This document shows, piece by piece, positions 33,077 to 42,311 of a stretch of DNA of 64,000 bases. The stretch is taken from NCBI RefSeq assembly GCF_000830505.1, contig NZ_JXOK01000008.1:81833-145832 (forward strand), read 5' to 3'. The translations under genes were made by a program, and so were the position numbers. The notes under the pieces were generated by a model, which saw only the letters and a list, made by a program, of their open reading frames with translations, was not told where the DNA came from and did no database searches. Each line of letters begins with the position of its first letter. Within the stretch, counting starts at the first letter, position 1. Source of the DNA: Vibrio mytili (GTDB lineage Bacteria > Pseudomonadota > Gammaproteobacteria > Enterobacterales > Vibrionaceae).

Positions 33077-34558
33077 ATGAGCGCATTCGAAAAACTAAAA
33101 GCACATTCACATAAACTCTCCCACTTTCAACATCTCGCAGCGATTTGTGGCTGGGATCAAGCAACCGTTATGCCCGCTGGAGGCAACCAAGCTCGTTCAG
33201 AAGCGATGGCAGAACTCTACGTCCACATGCACAGCCTGCAAACCCAACCGCAATTAGAAGACTGGTTTGCAGAAGCAGAACAAGAAACATTGGACGCGCA
33301 AGACAAAGCGACATTACGAGAGCTCAAGCAAAGCTGGCAGCAAGCCAACGTTCTGCCTGAAGATTTAGTACAAGCAAAGTCCCTAGCGGGTTCAAAGTGT
33401 GAACATGCATGGCGCACCCAACGTGGTGAAAATGATTGGGCAGGTTTCGAAAAAAACTGGGCAGAAGTGGTCAAACTGTCTCAAGAAGAGGCACAAATAA
33501 GAGCGGAAGTTACAGGCGTATCGCCTTATGACGCGATGCTTAATGTTTACGAACCTGGCACAACCACCGCGTCCTTAGATGTTCTGTTTAGTGATGTCAA
33601 AACTTGGCTGCCAGACATGATCAACCAAGCCATCGAAAAGCAGTCTTCAGAGCAGTTCATTAAGCCACAAGGCACCTTCTCCAGCGAAACACAAAAAGCG
33701 CTCGGTATAGATGTAATGAAACTGCTTCAATTCGATTTTGAACACGGCCGACTAGACGAAAGTGTTCATCCTTTCTGCGGTGGCGTACCTAGTGATGTTC
33801 GCATAACAACTCGTTACGATGAGACTGAGTTTGTGCAATCGCTAATGGGCATCGTCCATGAGACAGGTCATGCCCGATACGAACAAGGCCTACCAAAGGC
33901 ACTAGCAGGATTGCCTTCTGGCCAAGCTCGCTCAATGGGAATTCACGAGTCCCAATCACTGTTCTTCGAAATGCAAATTGGTCGTAGTAACGCTTTTATT
34001 GAACATTTGGCACGTCTTGCAGGAACACACTTTTCTGCGCACGACACTCGGTTATTCTCACAAGAGAATTTCCAGAAACTTTATACCCGAGTGCAGAAAG
34101 ACTTTATCCGCGTTGATGCCGATGAGCTCACCTACCCTGCGCACATTATTTTGCGTTACGAGATTGAGCGTGACTTAATGAATGGCGTTATCAAACATAC
34201 TGATGTACCGGAGCTTTGGGATCAGAAGATGCAAACCTATTTAGGATTGTCTACCAAAGGCAATTTTAAAAATAGCTGCATGCAAGACATTCACTGGACA
34301 GACGGCGCATTCGGTTACTTCCCAAGCTACACATTAGGCGCAATGTATGCTGCACAGTTTATGGCGGCAATGAAGCAAACGGTTGATGTTGACGCTGCGA
34401 TTCAAAGTGGTGATCTATCACCTATCTTTACGTGGTTGTCAGACAACATCTGGAGCAAAGGCAGCTTATTAACCACTGACGAGTTGGTTAAGGCGGCAAC
34501 CGGGGAAACTTTGAATGCCAGTTACTTTAAAAAGCACCTGGCTCAGAGATACTTATAG
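33077..34558 (+). CDS. M32-family metallocarboxypeptidase (carboxypeptidase Taq type)
   Basis: 493 residues from the ATG at 33077, preceded by GGAAAGA; the frame is open from 33005 but that extension has no family match. M32 features are the HETGH zinc motif (GIVHETGHARYEQGLP), GIHESQSLFFE just after it, DELTYPAHIILRYEIERDLMNG and TDGAFGYFPSYTLGAMYAAQF. It removes C-terminal amino acids from peptides in the cytoplasm. Length matches the family (about 490-500). Single-gene unit with its own terminator. Confidence 0.93.
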   Translation: MSAFEKLKAHSHKLSHFQHLAAICGWDQATVMPAGGNQARSEAMAELYVHMHSLQTQPQLEDWFAEAEQETLDAQDKATLRELKQSWQQANVLPEDLVQAKSLAGSKCEHAWRTQRGENDWAGFEKNWAEVVKLSQEEAQIRAEVTGVSPYDAMLNVYEPGTTTASLDVLFSDVKTWLPDMINQAIEKQSSEQFIKPQGTFSSETQKALGIDVMKLLQFDFEHGRLDESVHPFCGGVPSDVRITTRYDETEFVQSLMGIVHETGHARYEQGLPKALAGLPSGQARSMGIHESQSLFFEMQIGRSNAFIEHLARLAGTHFSAHDTRLFSQENFQKLYTRVQKDFIRVDADELTYPAHIILRYEIERDLMNGVIKHTDVPELWDQKMQTYLGLSTKGNFKNSCMQDIHWTDGAFGYFPSYTLGAMYAAQFMAAMKQTVDVDAAIQSGDLSPIFTWLSDNIWSKGSLLTTDELVKAATGETLNASYFKKHLAQRYL

Positions 34559-34586
34559 GATTAAGCTCACAACTTGCTTCTTAAAT

Positions 34587-34618
34587 ACAACAAAGCCCGC
34601 GAAAGCAGGCTTTGTTGT
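34587..34618. terminator. Bidirectional terminator after the M32 peptidase
   Basis: The arms ACAACAAAGCC (34587-34597) and GGCTTTGTTGT (34608-34618) enclose a 10-base loop and are followed by T residues. It lies between convergent genes, so it probably serves both. Confidence 0.85.
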
Positions 34619-35062
34619 TTATTTTGAATGCATATCTGCGTAAGTATGTAAAAGATCGGTAAGTGCTTTAACCCAAGCAAAAACATCCGTTGGCGTGTTT
34701 TCAAGCAGCTTTTCGACTTGCTCACAATGCGTTTCAAGCGTAATCACCTCTTCCAAACGAAATGAGATCGCGTAAAAGTGCCACAGGACTAAACGAGTCA
34801 TTCGCTGGCTGTTTTGTGTCGCGTGCTCTGAATCATCAAAAGCCTGTTGAATTTCACTCAATGCAATGGCTGTCATGCGCAGCATTGCATCAAGGCGCGC
34901 CGACAACATACGGTCTTCACTATCCACTTCTTCTTGATCAAAAGTAAACAGCTCATTCATCACGTCTTCTGGCACCATTTTGCTGATCATTCTGGCACTG
35001 AACTCTTCCAGTTCATGACGAGGCATGGTGACAAGACAATCGAAGGTGTAATCGCGACTCAT
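34619..35062 (-). CDS. Conserved helical protein of unknown function
   Basis: 147 residues, soluble, acidic, mostly helical (for example FDDSEHATQNSQRMTRLVLWHFYAISFRLEEVITLETHCEQ). No signal peptide, membrane helix, Cys cluster or known catalytic motif. It stands alone between a shared terminator and an acyltransferase gene on the same strand. I recognise no family; a vibrio-restricted hypothetical protein is likely. Confidence 0.75.
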   Translation of the reverse strand: MSRDYTFDCLVTMPRHELEEFSARMISKMVPEDVMNELFTFDQEEVDSEDRMLSARLDAMLRMTAIALSEIQQAFDDSEHATQNSQRMTRLVLWHFYAISFRLEEVITLETHCEQVEKLLENTPTDVFAWVKALTDLLHTYADMHSK

Positions 35063-35198
35063 AAAATCACTCTAGTTTGGTAACAAATTTCAGACTCGTT
35101 ATTCTAAGTGTTGAGGATTCGATTACCAGTGTTTATTGTCGCCCATATCTTGAGTCGGCAAAAAAACCTGGTAAATAGATATCGAGTTGAGTTACCCG

Positions 35199-36146
35199 TT
35201 AACTCAAAGGGACTAAGCGTGGTTTATACAAACATTGTTCACCCAAAGGTCGAGTCTTAAAACGACGGTGTAACCACATGTACTGGCTAGGGCTGGCCAT
35301 TATCGACTCTTCAACGATTTTATTGATGAAAATCGCCGCATTAGTAGGATCATCTTTTGGAAAACCATCGACCGGTTTGCGAATCGTTAAAGTATATTGA
35401 CCGTTCTCTTCCCTTACCATCGTGAATGGTACAATTGCACAATCTGTTGCATCAGCAAGCAAGCTCGTACCAGTCGTTGTGCAGGCACTTTCAACAGCAA
35501 ATAAAGGTGCGAAAGTAGAGCGTCTGCTACCGTAGTCATGATCGGGAGCATACCAAACCCGACTTCCTGAGTTTAATGCAGATAACATCCCTTTGACGTT
35601 TTTTCGATCAATCAAAGTACGATTGGAACGCGAACGCCCTTTATATTGAAAGTAGTCAAAACACGGATTGTTATTTGGTCGATATACGCCCATACCAGAT
35701 TTCTTAATACCAAATGCACGGGCGCCTAACTCTAGGTTCATGGAATGAACCGCCAGCATGAGCACGCCTTTGCCAGACTTTTCTAGCGCTTCGATATGCT
35801 CCATTCCTTTGATGGTTACCTGGCTGTTTACTCTATTATCTGACCAGAACCACGCCATGGCGGTTTCGAACAAGGCGATGCCGGTATTGTCGATGTTCGC
35901 TTTCAAGATAGCTTCACGTCGTACCTCATCCATGGTTGGAAAACACAGCTCAAGGTTTCGCCTAATGGTTACCTGACGTTTTTTCATAATGCACATTGCC
36001 AAGCGCCCGATGCTGCGCCCCATGAAACGTTGAACTTTTGAGGGAAGAAGGCTGAGTAAGAACATCAACCCTATAAGAAAGAGTGTTCCCCAGTAACGAG
36101 GATGCAAAAGTGCCGCTTTGAATTTCGGGTCGTTATATTTGGTCAT
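35199..36146 (-). CDS. Lipid A biosynthesis acyltransferase, LpxL/LpxM family
   Basis: 315 residues with an N-terminal membrane anchor (YWGTLFLIGLMFLLSLLPS). The catalytic HX4E-type motif appears as AVHSMNLELGAR, followed by YRPNNNP and a KGMLSALNSGSRVWYAPDHDYG region typical of LpxL/LpxM/LpxP. It adds a secondary acyl chain to Kdo2-lipid IVA at the inner membrane. Laurate, myristate or hydroxylated chains cannot be separated from the sequence, so no symbol is given. Single gene. Confidence 0.9.
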   Translation of the reverse strand: MTKYNDPKFKAALLHPRYWGTLFLIGLMFLLSLLPSKVQRFMGRSIGRLAMCIMKKRQVTIRRNLELCFPTMDEVRREAILKANIDNTGIALFETAMAWFWSDNRVNSQVTIKGMEHIEALEKSGKGVLMLAVHSMNLELGARAFGIKKSGMGVYRPNNNPCFDYFQYKGRSRSNRTLIDRKNVKGMLSALNSGSRVWYAPDHDYGSRRSTFAPLFAVESACTTTGTSLLADATDCAIVPFTMVREENGQYTLTIRKPVDGFPKDDPTNAAIFINKIVEESIMASPSQYMWLHRRFKTRPLGEQCLYKPRLVPLS

Positions 36147-36387
36147 AAGAGGTCGTAAAGTGTGCCTAGAAATAAGTGATTAGAAATCGACGATAATGGC
36201 TTCAGACATTGTTCATCGATTGCGCTTTACAAAAGCTACAGCGCTCGAGTTTTATGGTTCTTCGACACACTACACAGTAAAACCATTACAGGAATATAAA
36301 AGATATGTAAAAGCGACAAAGTATAAGTGCGCACGTTATCACTAATTAGAGCAATGAATCCACTCACTTTGACTGCTTTTCAAATAT

Positions 36388-37524
36388 TTAGAGTTTTCCG
36401 ATCACTTTATGCGTCTTTCTTCGCATTACGCCCAACAAAGCTAACAAACTGAGCATACCAAATGACGTACTACCACCTGAAGATACGTTGCTGGATAGAC
36501 TGATTGATTCATCCCATGACGCAGAATCATCGGTACCTTGAGAGTTGTCCGTCTCTGTTCCATCATCCGACGCTTCATCTCCCTGATAATATTGATCGCG
36601 GGTTTCGTCGCTAACCGTAAAAATCGGTTGCTCACTACCTGCTAATACACTATCAATCCAACCTTGATAATCTGCCACCTCTGTGAACGCGGACGTCGCG
36701 GTTAAGTTATCTGTCGCGCTAACCAAACACCCTTCCCAGCCATAACTGGTGATACCGGTCTGAACGTATTTACTGCCATTAAACCAATAGAGTGGTCCAC
36801 CAGAATCGCCGTTACACGTAGAATTTCGCACTTCAGTTTGTGGGTTCAACTCACCCGACATACAAAGCTGAGAATCACCAACCGAAAGCTCACATTGATT
36901 CTTTGGTACGTAAGACAAAGACGTTTGTAATAACTCATCCTCATCTGACGTTGCATTTTGTCTAGTAAGATTAGTCAGGCCGTATCCCACAGCAACGAAT
37001 TCCTCACTGGTGTTGCGATAAACACCAGACTCTATGCTCGTTGCGCGAGTCACAAAATCTCTGTCGTCAATATTCAACGGCTGTTCCAATTTGATTATGG
37101 CGATGTCGTTTGGATACGGGACTCCTTGTGCTGAGGCGGAATTCACATAACCGCTGTGAACGTAAAACTCAGAAGGTCGCACCGTAACGGCTGAGCCTGA
37201 TAGGAACTGCGAATCGTTACTCATTTGGAGAACGATAGAGGTGTAATAAAGATTTTCTCTATTGAGCTTATCGGCATCCTCAGCATAAAAACAATGCGCC
37301 GCAGTAAGCACGTGCTGCTGGTCTAAGATCGTTGCCGTACAATACTGTCCATAAAGCCCAGTATATTCAACAGCATCATAGTAAAGCGCAGCGATAGAAG
37401 GCCAAGCCACCGAATTCGTTGGAGTACCATTGATAATTTGAGGTGAAATTTCTTGTGCAATCGCTGTCACCGACAAAGGTAATATCGCAATCGTTACTGA
37501 TAGCTTAATTTTATTAATATACAT
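36388..37524 (-). CDS. Secreted trypsin-like serine protease with GlyGly-CTERM tail
   Basis: 378 residues from an ATG at 37524 (GGTAGAGAG upstream; an ATG at 37539 is also in frame). It starts with a signal peptide ending near VTAIAQE. The catalytic triad is visible: His in VLTAAHCF, Asp in YPNDIAIIKL and Ser in CNGDSGGPLYW. An acidic linker and a C-terminal GlyGly-CTERM-like tail follow (SSGGSTSFGMLSLLALLGVMRRK), which directs type II secretion and rhombosortase processing. It is like V. cholerae VesA/VesB-type proteases. Likely surface-attached or secreted. Confidence 0.92.
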   Translation of the reverse strand: MYINKIKLSVTIAILPLSVTAIAQEISPQIINGTPTNSVAWPSIAALYYDAVEYTGLYGQYCTATILDQQHVLTAAHCFYAEDADKLNRENLYYTSIVLQMSNDSQFLSGSAVTVRPSEFYVHSGYVNSASAQGVPYPNDIAIIKLEQPLNIDDRDFVTRATSIESGVYRNTSEEFVAVGYGLTNLTRQNATSDEDELLQTSLSYVPKNQCELSVGDSQLCMSGELNPQTEVRNSTCNGDSGGPLYWFNGSKYVQTGITSYGWEGCLVSATDNLTATSAFTEVADYQGWIDSVLAGSEQPIFTVSDETRDQYYQGDEASDDGTETDNSQGTDDSASWDESISLSSNVSSGGSTSFGMLSLLALLGVMRRKTHKVIGKL

Positions 37525-37557
37525 CTCTCTACCATCCATAGATTATGATTACCGTAC

Positions 37558-37914
37558 TTAACTGACACCTACCGTTTTCGACAATAGGTTTACAATCAAA
37601 ACGCCGGTTAAAATAAAGCCGATTCCAATGAAAGCGGCCAAATCGAGCTTCTGTCCGTAAAGGAAATATCCTACTGTCGCTACTAATACGATACCTGCCC
37701 CACTCCATATGGCGTACACCACACCGACTGGCATTGTTTTGACCGTGACAGATAACAAGAAGAATGCGATGCCGTACCCAATTAACACAATGGTGCTCGG
37801 CATTAATTTAGTGAACTGCTCGGTTTTGGGAATGTAAGAGGTCGCAATCACCTCGCAGACGATCGCAATAGACAAAGCGAGCAACGGAGGCATAGAAACA
37901 AGCATTTTAAACAT
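37558..37914 (-). CDS. Small multidrug resistance (SMR) transporter, EmrE-like
   Basis: 118 residues, four hydrophobic helices. The membrane-embedded Glu is in AIVCEVIATS, followed by conserved AIWSGAGIVLVA and a C-terminal helix. It exports lipophilic cations in exchange for protons as a dimer. A second in-frame ATG at 37893 would give a more usual 111-residue length, and the Glu would then lie close to its position in EmrE, so the first seven residues may be untranslated. Located next to the protease gene on the same strand; no functional link is evident. Confidence 0.9.
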   Translation of the reverse strand: MFKMLVSMPPLLALSIAIVCEVIATSYIPKTEQFTKLMPSTIVLIGYGIAFFLLSVTVKTMPVGVVYAIWSGAGIVLVATVGYFLYGQKLDLAAFIGIGFILTGVLIVNLLSKTVGVS

Positions 37915-38286
37915 AAGGCATCAACGCTCACTAAAAAATGATAACCAACGACATATCATAAATTTTCCCGCGCATTATACCGAGTTCAATCACTGACGCT
38001 ATATTTAAATAACGTCGAGACAACCGTGTTTACATCATTGCCAACGACATCATGTAGTACCGCTCAGACGAGTAAAAGTTGGACAAATGGACTATTCTGA
38101 ATCGCTTTTTAGTTAAATCCACTCAAAACAACACAAGGCAAAGAACTAAAACCCATATCAGCCGTAATAAATAACTCATTCACGTTAAAACACATACGTC
38201 TTTTGGTTATTTAGATATATTAAGAGATACAAACACGTTTAATGTCACATTTTGTATCGACATCCAAATCAAATTAGGTTAGCTTT
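37915..38286. other. Intergenic region between the SMR gene and metA
   Basis: This AT-rich gap contains the SMR promoter and the metA promoter. No gene or structured RNA was recognised. The metA Met boxes follow it at 38287. Confidence 0.5.
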
Positions 38287-38310
38287 AGATGTATAGACGT
38301 CTAGATGACC
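38287..38310. promoter_or_regulatory. Three contiguous MetJ operator (Met box) repeats
   Basis: The 8-base units AGATGTAT, AGACGTCT and AGATGACC lie head to tail at 38287, 38295 and 38303. The middle one is the exact consensus and the outer ones match at five positions each. This is the standard arrangement for MetJ-S-adenosylmethionine repression, placed 20 bases before metA. Confidence 0.88.
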
Positions 38311-38330
38311 AAGTTTAGGGAGAAAGAGTC

Positions 38331-39272
38331 GTGCCAATTAGAATTCCAGATCAACTACCAGCTTCAGATGTACTTCGTCATGAGAACATCTTTGTAATGA
38401 GCGAAACTCGTGCCGCAAGCCAAGAGATACGTCCTCTAAGGGTACTGATCCTGAATTTAATGCCAAAAAAAATAGAGACTGAAACTCAGTTTCTACGTCT
38501 ACTTTCCAACAGCCCATTGCAAGTCAATGTAGAGTTACTGCGCATTGACAATCGCCCAAGCAAAAATACACCTACCGAGCATTTAGATACGTTCTATCGT
38601 CAGTTTGAAACCATCAAAGACAGGAACTTTGATGGCTTGATTATTACTGGTGCACCATTGGGCTTAGTCCAGTTTGAAGATGTTGTTTATTGGGATCACC
38701 TAAAAACCATCATGGAATGGGCAACCGATCACGTCACTTCAACACTATATGTCTGTTGGGCAGCACAAGCAGGGTTAAAATTACTGTACGACTTACCAAA
38801 GCGAACACGCAAAGAGAAGCTCTCTGGTGTTTATCATCACGAGATCCACAATCAGTTCCATCCGATACTTCGTGGTTTCGATGATACTTTCCTTGCCCCT
38901 CATTCACGGTATGCAGATTTCTCACCTCATTTTCTAGAAGAACATACCGATCTCGACATTCTAGCCACATCAGACGTAGCTGGCGTGTACTTAGCGACCA
39001 CCAAAGACAAGCGGAATGTATTTGTAACGGGACATCCTGAGTACGATTCACATACTTTACACAATGAATACATTCGCGATTTAAGCGAAGGAATGGAGCC
39101 TGCGATCCCCGTAAACTACTATCCCAATAATAATCCGGATAACCCACCGAGAGCGAGTTGGAGAAGCCATGGACATTTACTTTTTTTAAACTGGCTGAAC
39201 TATTGTGTCTACCAACAAACGCCTTACGATCTCGATCATTTCAGCGAGTCAGCGTTTACAAAAGACGATTGA
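38331..39272 (+). CDS. metA: Homoserine O-succinyltransferase MetA
   Basis: 313 residues, full length. The start [21 protein letters not shown] is diagnostic. The catalytic Cys is in [10 protein letters not shown] and the His-Glu pair in [12 protein letters not shown]. It activates homoserine at the start of methionine synthesis (succinyl- rather than acetyl-transfer cannot be proved by eye, but the enteric/vibrio type is a succinyltransferase). The start is GTG at 38331, preceded by an AGGGAGAAAG ribosome-binding site. Three Met boxes upstream indicate MetJ control. Confidence 0.95.
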   Translation: MPIRIPDQLPASDVLRHENIFVMSETRAASQEIRPLRVLILNLMPKKIETETQFLRLLSNSPLQVNVELLRIDNRPSKNTPTEHLDTFYRQFETIKDRNFDGLIITGAPLGLVQFEDVVYWDHLKTIMEWATDHVTSTLYVCWAAQAGLKLLYDLPKRTRKEKLSGVYHHEIHNQFHPILRGFDDTFLAPHSRYADFSPHFLEEHTDLDILATSDVAGVYLATTKDKRNVFVTGHPEYDSHTLHNEYIRDLSEGMEPAIPVNYYPNNNPDNPPRASWRSHGHLLFLNWLNYCVYQQTPYDLDHFSESAFTKDD

Positions 39273-39281
39273 TTTTTCACA

Positions 39282-39317
39282 GAATAGTACTTGTGAACCG
39301 AATAGCACTTGTGAACC
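39282..39317 (+). repeat. Direct tandem duplication of 18 bases
   Basis: GAATAGTACTTGTGAACC (39282-39299) is followed at once by a copy with one change, T to C at position 7 (39300-39317). It lies between the metA stop and its terminator. It may be a recent slippage duplication with no evident function. Confidence 0.85.
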
Positions 39318-39341
39318 AAGCCGCCAACTGGCGGCTTTTTC
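39318..39341 (+). terminator. Intrinsic terminator of metA
   Basis: The arms AAGCCGCC (39318-39325) and GGCGGCTT (39330-39337) enclose loop AACT and are followed by a T-run. Confidence 0.9.
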
Positions 39342-39457
39342 ATACCAGTTTGCAAACCTGATCGCATAGTGATTTTTCCTCATTAGGTTTTTTCTAAGTT
39401 ATACCTATTATACGCCCATAACCTCAAATGCTTGATTTACGGATATAAGGGCGAAGA

Positions 39458-40186
39458 ATGAAAACATTAACGTTAGGGTTACTCCTATTGATGGGTCAGT
39501 TTGCACTAGTAGGTTGTGTCACCGTAAATCAGGATGGCCACGCCGTCACCAAAACCGACCCAGTCACGATGGCGGAATCTCGAATTGCGCTCGGCCTTGG
39601 CTATCTAGACGGTGGAAACATGATTCGCGCACACGATAATTTGCAACAAGCCCTCACCCATGCTCCGCAGTACTATCGCGCTCAACTTTCAATGGCACAC
39701 TATTACGAAACCGTTGGAGAAGAGGAAAAAGCAGAAAAGATGTACAAACTTTCCCTACGCCAACATGCCAAAAACGGTAACGTGCTTAATAACTACGGTA
39801 CTTTTCTGTGCAAACGAGGCGACTACGATGAAGCAGATCAGATGTTTAATCGAGCAATAGAACAGCCCTACTATTTTCTGATCCCAGCGAGTTATGAAAA
39901 CGCTGCGTTTTGTGCTCTGAAAGCAAAAGATACTGAAAAAGCGAAATACTATTTTGCTCGGGCGATTGATCACGATCCACACAGACCAAAATCGATTTTA
40001 CAACTGGCTAAATTAGAAATAGACGATGGCCAATATACCGAAGCAAGAATCCGTTTAATGCGCTTCAATCAAACCTATGGCATTAAAAAGCCTTCCTTAC
40101 AATTGATGATTAAACTTGAACGTGCAGCGGGTAACGTAACGCTAGAGCAAAAGTATCAGAAACAATTTGATCTTATGCGAGGATAG
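39458..40186 (+). CDS. PilW/PilF-like TPR lipoprotein
   Basis: 242 residues. A signal peptide with lipobox ALVGC is followed by TPR-type helices: AHDNLQQALTHAPQYYRAQLSMAHYYE, EKAEKMYKLSLRQHAKNGNVLNNYGTFLCKRGDYDEAD and EKAKYYFARAIDHDPHRPKS. This resembles the outer-membrane lipoprotein PilF/PilW that helps assemble the PilQ secretin. The usual rlmN/rodZ neighbours of pilF are absent here, so it may be a paralogue with another role. Single gene, ribosome-binding site GGGCGAAG. Confidence 0.83.
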   Translation: MKTLTLGLLLLMGQFALVGCVTVNQDGHAVTKTDPVTMAESRIALGLGYLDGGNMIRAHDNLQQALTHAPQYYRAQLSMAHYYETVGEEEKAEKMYKLSLRQHAKNGNVLNNYGTFLCKRGDYDEADQMFNRAIEQPYYFLIPASYENAAFCALKAKDTEKAKYYFARAIDHDPHRPKSILQLAKLEIDDGQYTEARIRLMRFNQTYGIKKPSLQLMIKLERAAGNVTLEQKYQKQFDLMRG

Positions 40187-40246
40187 CAGGAAAACACCGT
40201 TACAATAACAACAAGAGCGTCATTGGAGCGAAGCATCACAGACGAC

Positions 40247-40576
40247 TTATCGATAGTCTGTCCTTTGCTTGCTATGATTCCGCATAATTCTTTGCTGCTT
40301 TTCTTTTCGTTTTATTGCTCGGAAAAATTTAGACTCCTCGTGATACCACCCTATCACGCTGATCGGAAACCCAACTAACATCATGATGAACAGGTCAGCA
40401 GGCAGCTGAATCCAAATATCCGATAACGAACGTAACGGCCCGAAAACCAATAACCCAATAAGTTTCCCTAGTAACAACGCGCAGCAAATCATAAAGAAAG
40501 ACTTAAAGATGTAATTCCATTTACCTTTCTTACGCTCTTCTCGCCAATAAGCGTATTTGCGCTCGCGGTTATACAT
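40247..40576 (-). CDS. Small membrane protein of unknown function
   Basis: 109 residues from an ATG at 40576, four bases after GGAGG. The frame is open to 40600 without a better site. A basic N terminus (RERKYAYWREERKKGKW) is followed by two hydrophobic helices, roughly at residues 25-45 and 60-78, and a basic C-terminal tail. Probably inner membrane. No family recognised, and the neighbours give no clue. Confidence 0.75.
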   Translation of the reverse strand: MYNRERKYAYWREERKKGKWNYIFKSFFMICCALLLGKLIGLLVFGPLRSLSDIWIQLPADLFIMMLVGFPISVIGWYHEESKFFRAIKRKEKQQRIMRNHSKQRTDYR

Positions 40577-40770
40577 AGGGCCTCCGCTTTTGATCACCAA
40601 TACGTGACCGTGTCAAAAAGGGGTCACCACAAATTTATAGTCACCCAATTTCACAGCATGTTCACTCCGTTAAGCATAGTGTGATTTGGAATAAATTTCA
40701 TGCCTCCAAGCCATCCCCAATGAAGGATGTCTCCCTTATTGGGAATAGAGTTGGATTATTTCGTTTCACG

Positions 40771-41205
40771 CTATTGCTTTCTAAACACCCAAATGGGCCC
40801 AATGAGCAAGAATTGGAGATCTTCATAAAAGGAAGGTTTAGTCCCTTCAATTTTATGGCCGATGAATTGCAGCATCCATAACAGACTAAACAAAATAAGA
40901 GAAATATAAAGAACAGGAAGCTGTAAAACCTCTAGCGACCAAATGAGACCGATGCATGCGAGAGTGTAGCCCAACATCATCATGAACACGCTCAAAGAAA
41001 GACGATAATAAAAAACCCATGCCGGTATAACCGCTAACCATACCCAATTGATTTGATAGCCAGCAATAGGCAGTTGCGGAATAGACCAAATCAACCCGAC
41101 AACGGAAAGATAGATGCCTGGAACGGCAATCGTATGGATTTTTCGATTGACTGGGTGTTGATGACTTTCGCCATAGGCTTTGAGCCAATCAGATAACGAT
41201 CTCAT
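40771..41205 (-). CDS. Mpo1/DUF962-family membrane protein
   Basis: 144 residues, four hydrophobic helices. The family His pattern is visible in HPVNRKIHTIAVPGIYLS and in the second part QFIGHKIEGTKPSFYEDLQFLLIGPIWVF. Mpo1 in yeast is a 2-hydroxy fatty acid dioxygenase; the bacterial relatives are uncharacterised, so no activity is claimed. Inner-membrane location is likely. It stands alone. Confidence 0.88.
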   Translation of the reverse strand: MRSLSDWLKAYGESHQHPVNRKIHTIAVPGIYLSVVGLIWSIPQLPIAGYQINWVWLAVIPAWVFYYRLSLSVFMMMLGYTLACIGLIWSLEVLQLPVLYISLILFSLLWMLQFIGHKIEGTKPSFYEDLQFLLIGPIWVFRKQ

Positions 41206-41326
41206 ACCATTCCCCTATTCCGCCCTGATACTTTCTGTATAGCCCTAAGTTTGGAAAGGTGCGAGTTTTTCACCAGCTAAAGCACTCATTTAAATTTAGC
41301 TGTTGTGGGTTAGGTAAAAGTACGAG

Positions 41327-41680
41327 TCAATAACCCAAAGCGGTGCGCTGTGCCTTAGTTAACTTTGCGACAACAAGTTGGTATGAACGCAGGCATAGAT
41401 CCTGAATGAGTCCATCTTCCACATCACCGTTGAAATACACGGTAATCCAGTGGCGTTTATTCAGATGGTAACCGGGCGTAATATCCTCGAATTGCGCGGA
41501 GAGAACTTCACCATCTTCAGGCTTTACTTTTACACTGACATAATCACGACCATTACGATGCGAGAGCAACGCGAACATTTTACCTTTTACCTTAAAAACC
41601 AGCGCTTCTGGGCCAAAAGGAAAGTCACTTTCAGCGCAATTAAATGTATCTAGATACTTCTCTAATTCTTTGGTTTTCAT
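41327..41680 (-). CDS. MmcQ/YjbR-family protein
   Basis: 117 residues with the YjbR fold pattern: FPFGPEALVFKVKGKMFALLS, VSVKVKPEDGEVLSAQF, ITPGYHLNKRHWITVYFNGDV and a C-terminal SYQLVVAKLTKAQR. These small proteins resemble DNA-binding domains, but their role is unknown. Next to the MarR gene on the same strand with a 20-base gap, so the two might be co-transcribed. Confidence 0.88.
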   Translation of the reverse strand: MKTKELEKYLDTFNCAESDFPFGPEALVFKVKGKMFALLSHRNGRDYVSVKVKPEDGEVLSAQFEDITPGYHLNKRHWITVYFNGDVEDGLIQDLCLRSYQLVVAKLTKAQRTALGY

Positions 41681-41699
41681 TAACGTAGCCTATTTGGAT

Positions 41700-42182
41700 T
41701 TATTCGAACTGAGGTAGCAAAAGCTTCAACGCATCATTAAGCCTGCTCTTTTCCTCATCAGACAAATCGCAGACAAAACCGCGCTGAACTTCAACATGCT
41801 CCAAAATCAACTTATCGATTAACTGTACGCCATGTTTGGTTAATTCGACAGTAACGCTGCGCCGATCTTCTTTACTATGCTCTCTAGAAATGAAGCCTTT
41901 CTTCTCCAGTTTATCCAAACGGTTAGTCATCGCGCCTGAAGTAAGCATCATTGACTCGATCAACGCCGAAGGGGTCAGACGATAAGGTGTGCCTGCACGA
42001 CGCAACGTGGCCAAAACATCAAACTCCCCCATTTTTAAATCGTACTGCTTATGAAGTTCTGCAACACGATTCTCCATATGTTTTGCAATCCTTAGCAAAC
42101 GCCCCATGATCGCCATTGGTTCAGTATCGAGAGTAGGCAATTCTTTGTCCCATTGCTCGACAAGCCTGTCTATTGCGTCCAT
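41700..42182 (-). CDS. MarR-family transcriptional regulator
   Basis: 160 residues. The winged-helix core reads LKMGEFDVLATLRRAGTPYRLTPSALIESMMLTSGAMTNRLDKLEKKGFISREHSKEDRRSVTVELTKHG, typical of MarR proteins. It is divergent from an EamA transporter gene, with a clear palindrome (42244-42263) in between, so it probably represses itself and the transporter. The effector is unknown. Confidence 0.93.
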   Translation of the reverse strand: MDAIDRLVEQWDKELPTLDTEPMAIMGRLLRIAKHMENRVAELHKQYDLKMGEFDVLATLRRAGTPYRLTPSALIESMMLTSGAMTNRLDKLEKKGFISREHSKEDRRSVTVELTKHGVQLIDKLILEHVEVQRGFVCDLSDEEKSRLNDALKLLLPQFE

Positions 42183-42243
42183 TACTTATATTTCTCCAAA
42201 GCGACATCAGTTACTCACGACTTTATATACTCAAATAGCCTTA

Positions 42244-42263
42244 GTTACTTTACAAAAAGTAAC
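42244..42263. promoter_or_regulatory. Probable MarR operator
   Basis: GTTACTTT (42244-42251) and AAAGTAAC (42256-42263) are perfect inverted 8-base arms around ACAA. The site lies between the divergent marR and eamA genes, as MarR operators usually do. Confidence 0.7.
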
Positions 42264-42311
42264 CTAGAGCGTATCTTTGCACTTAATTATCTTAACATAA
42301 AGATATTTTAC

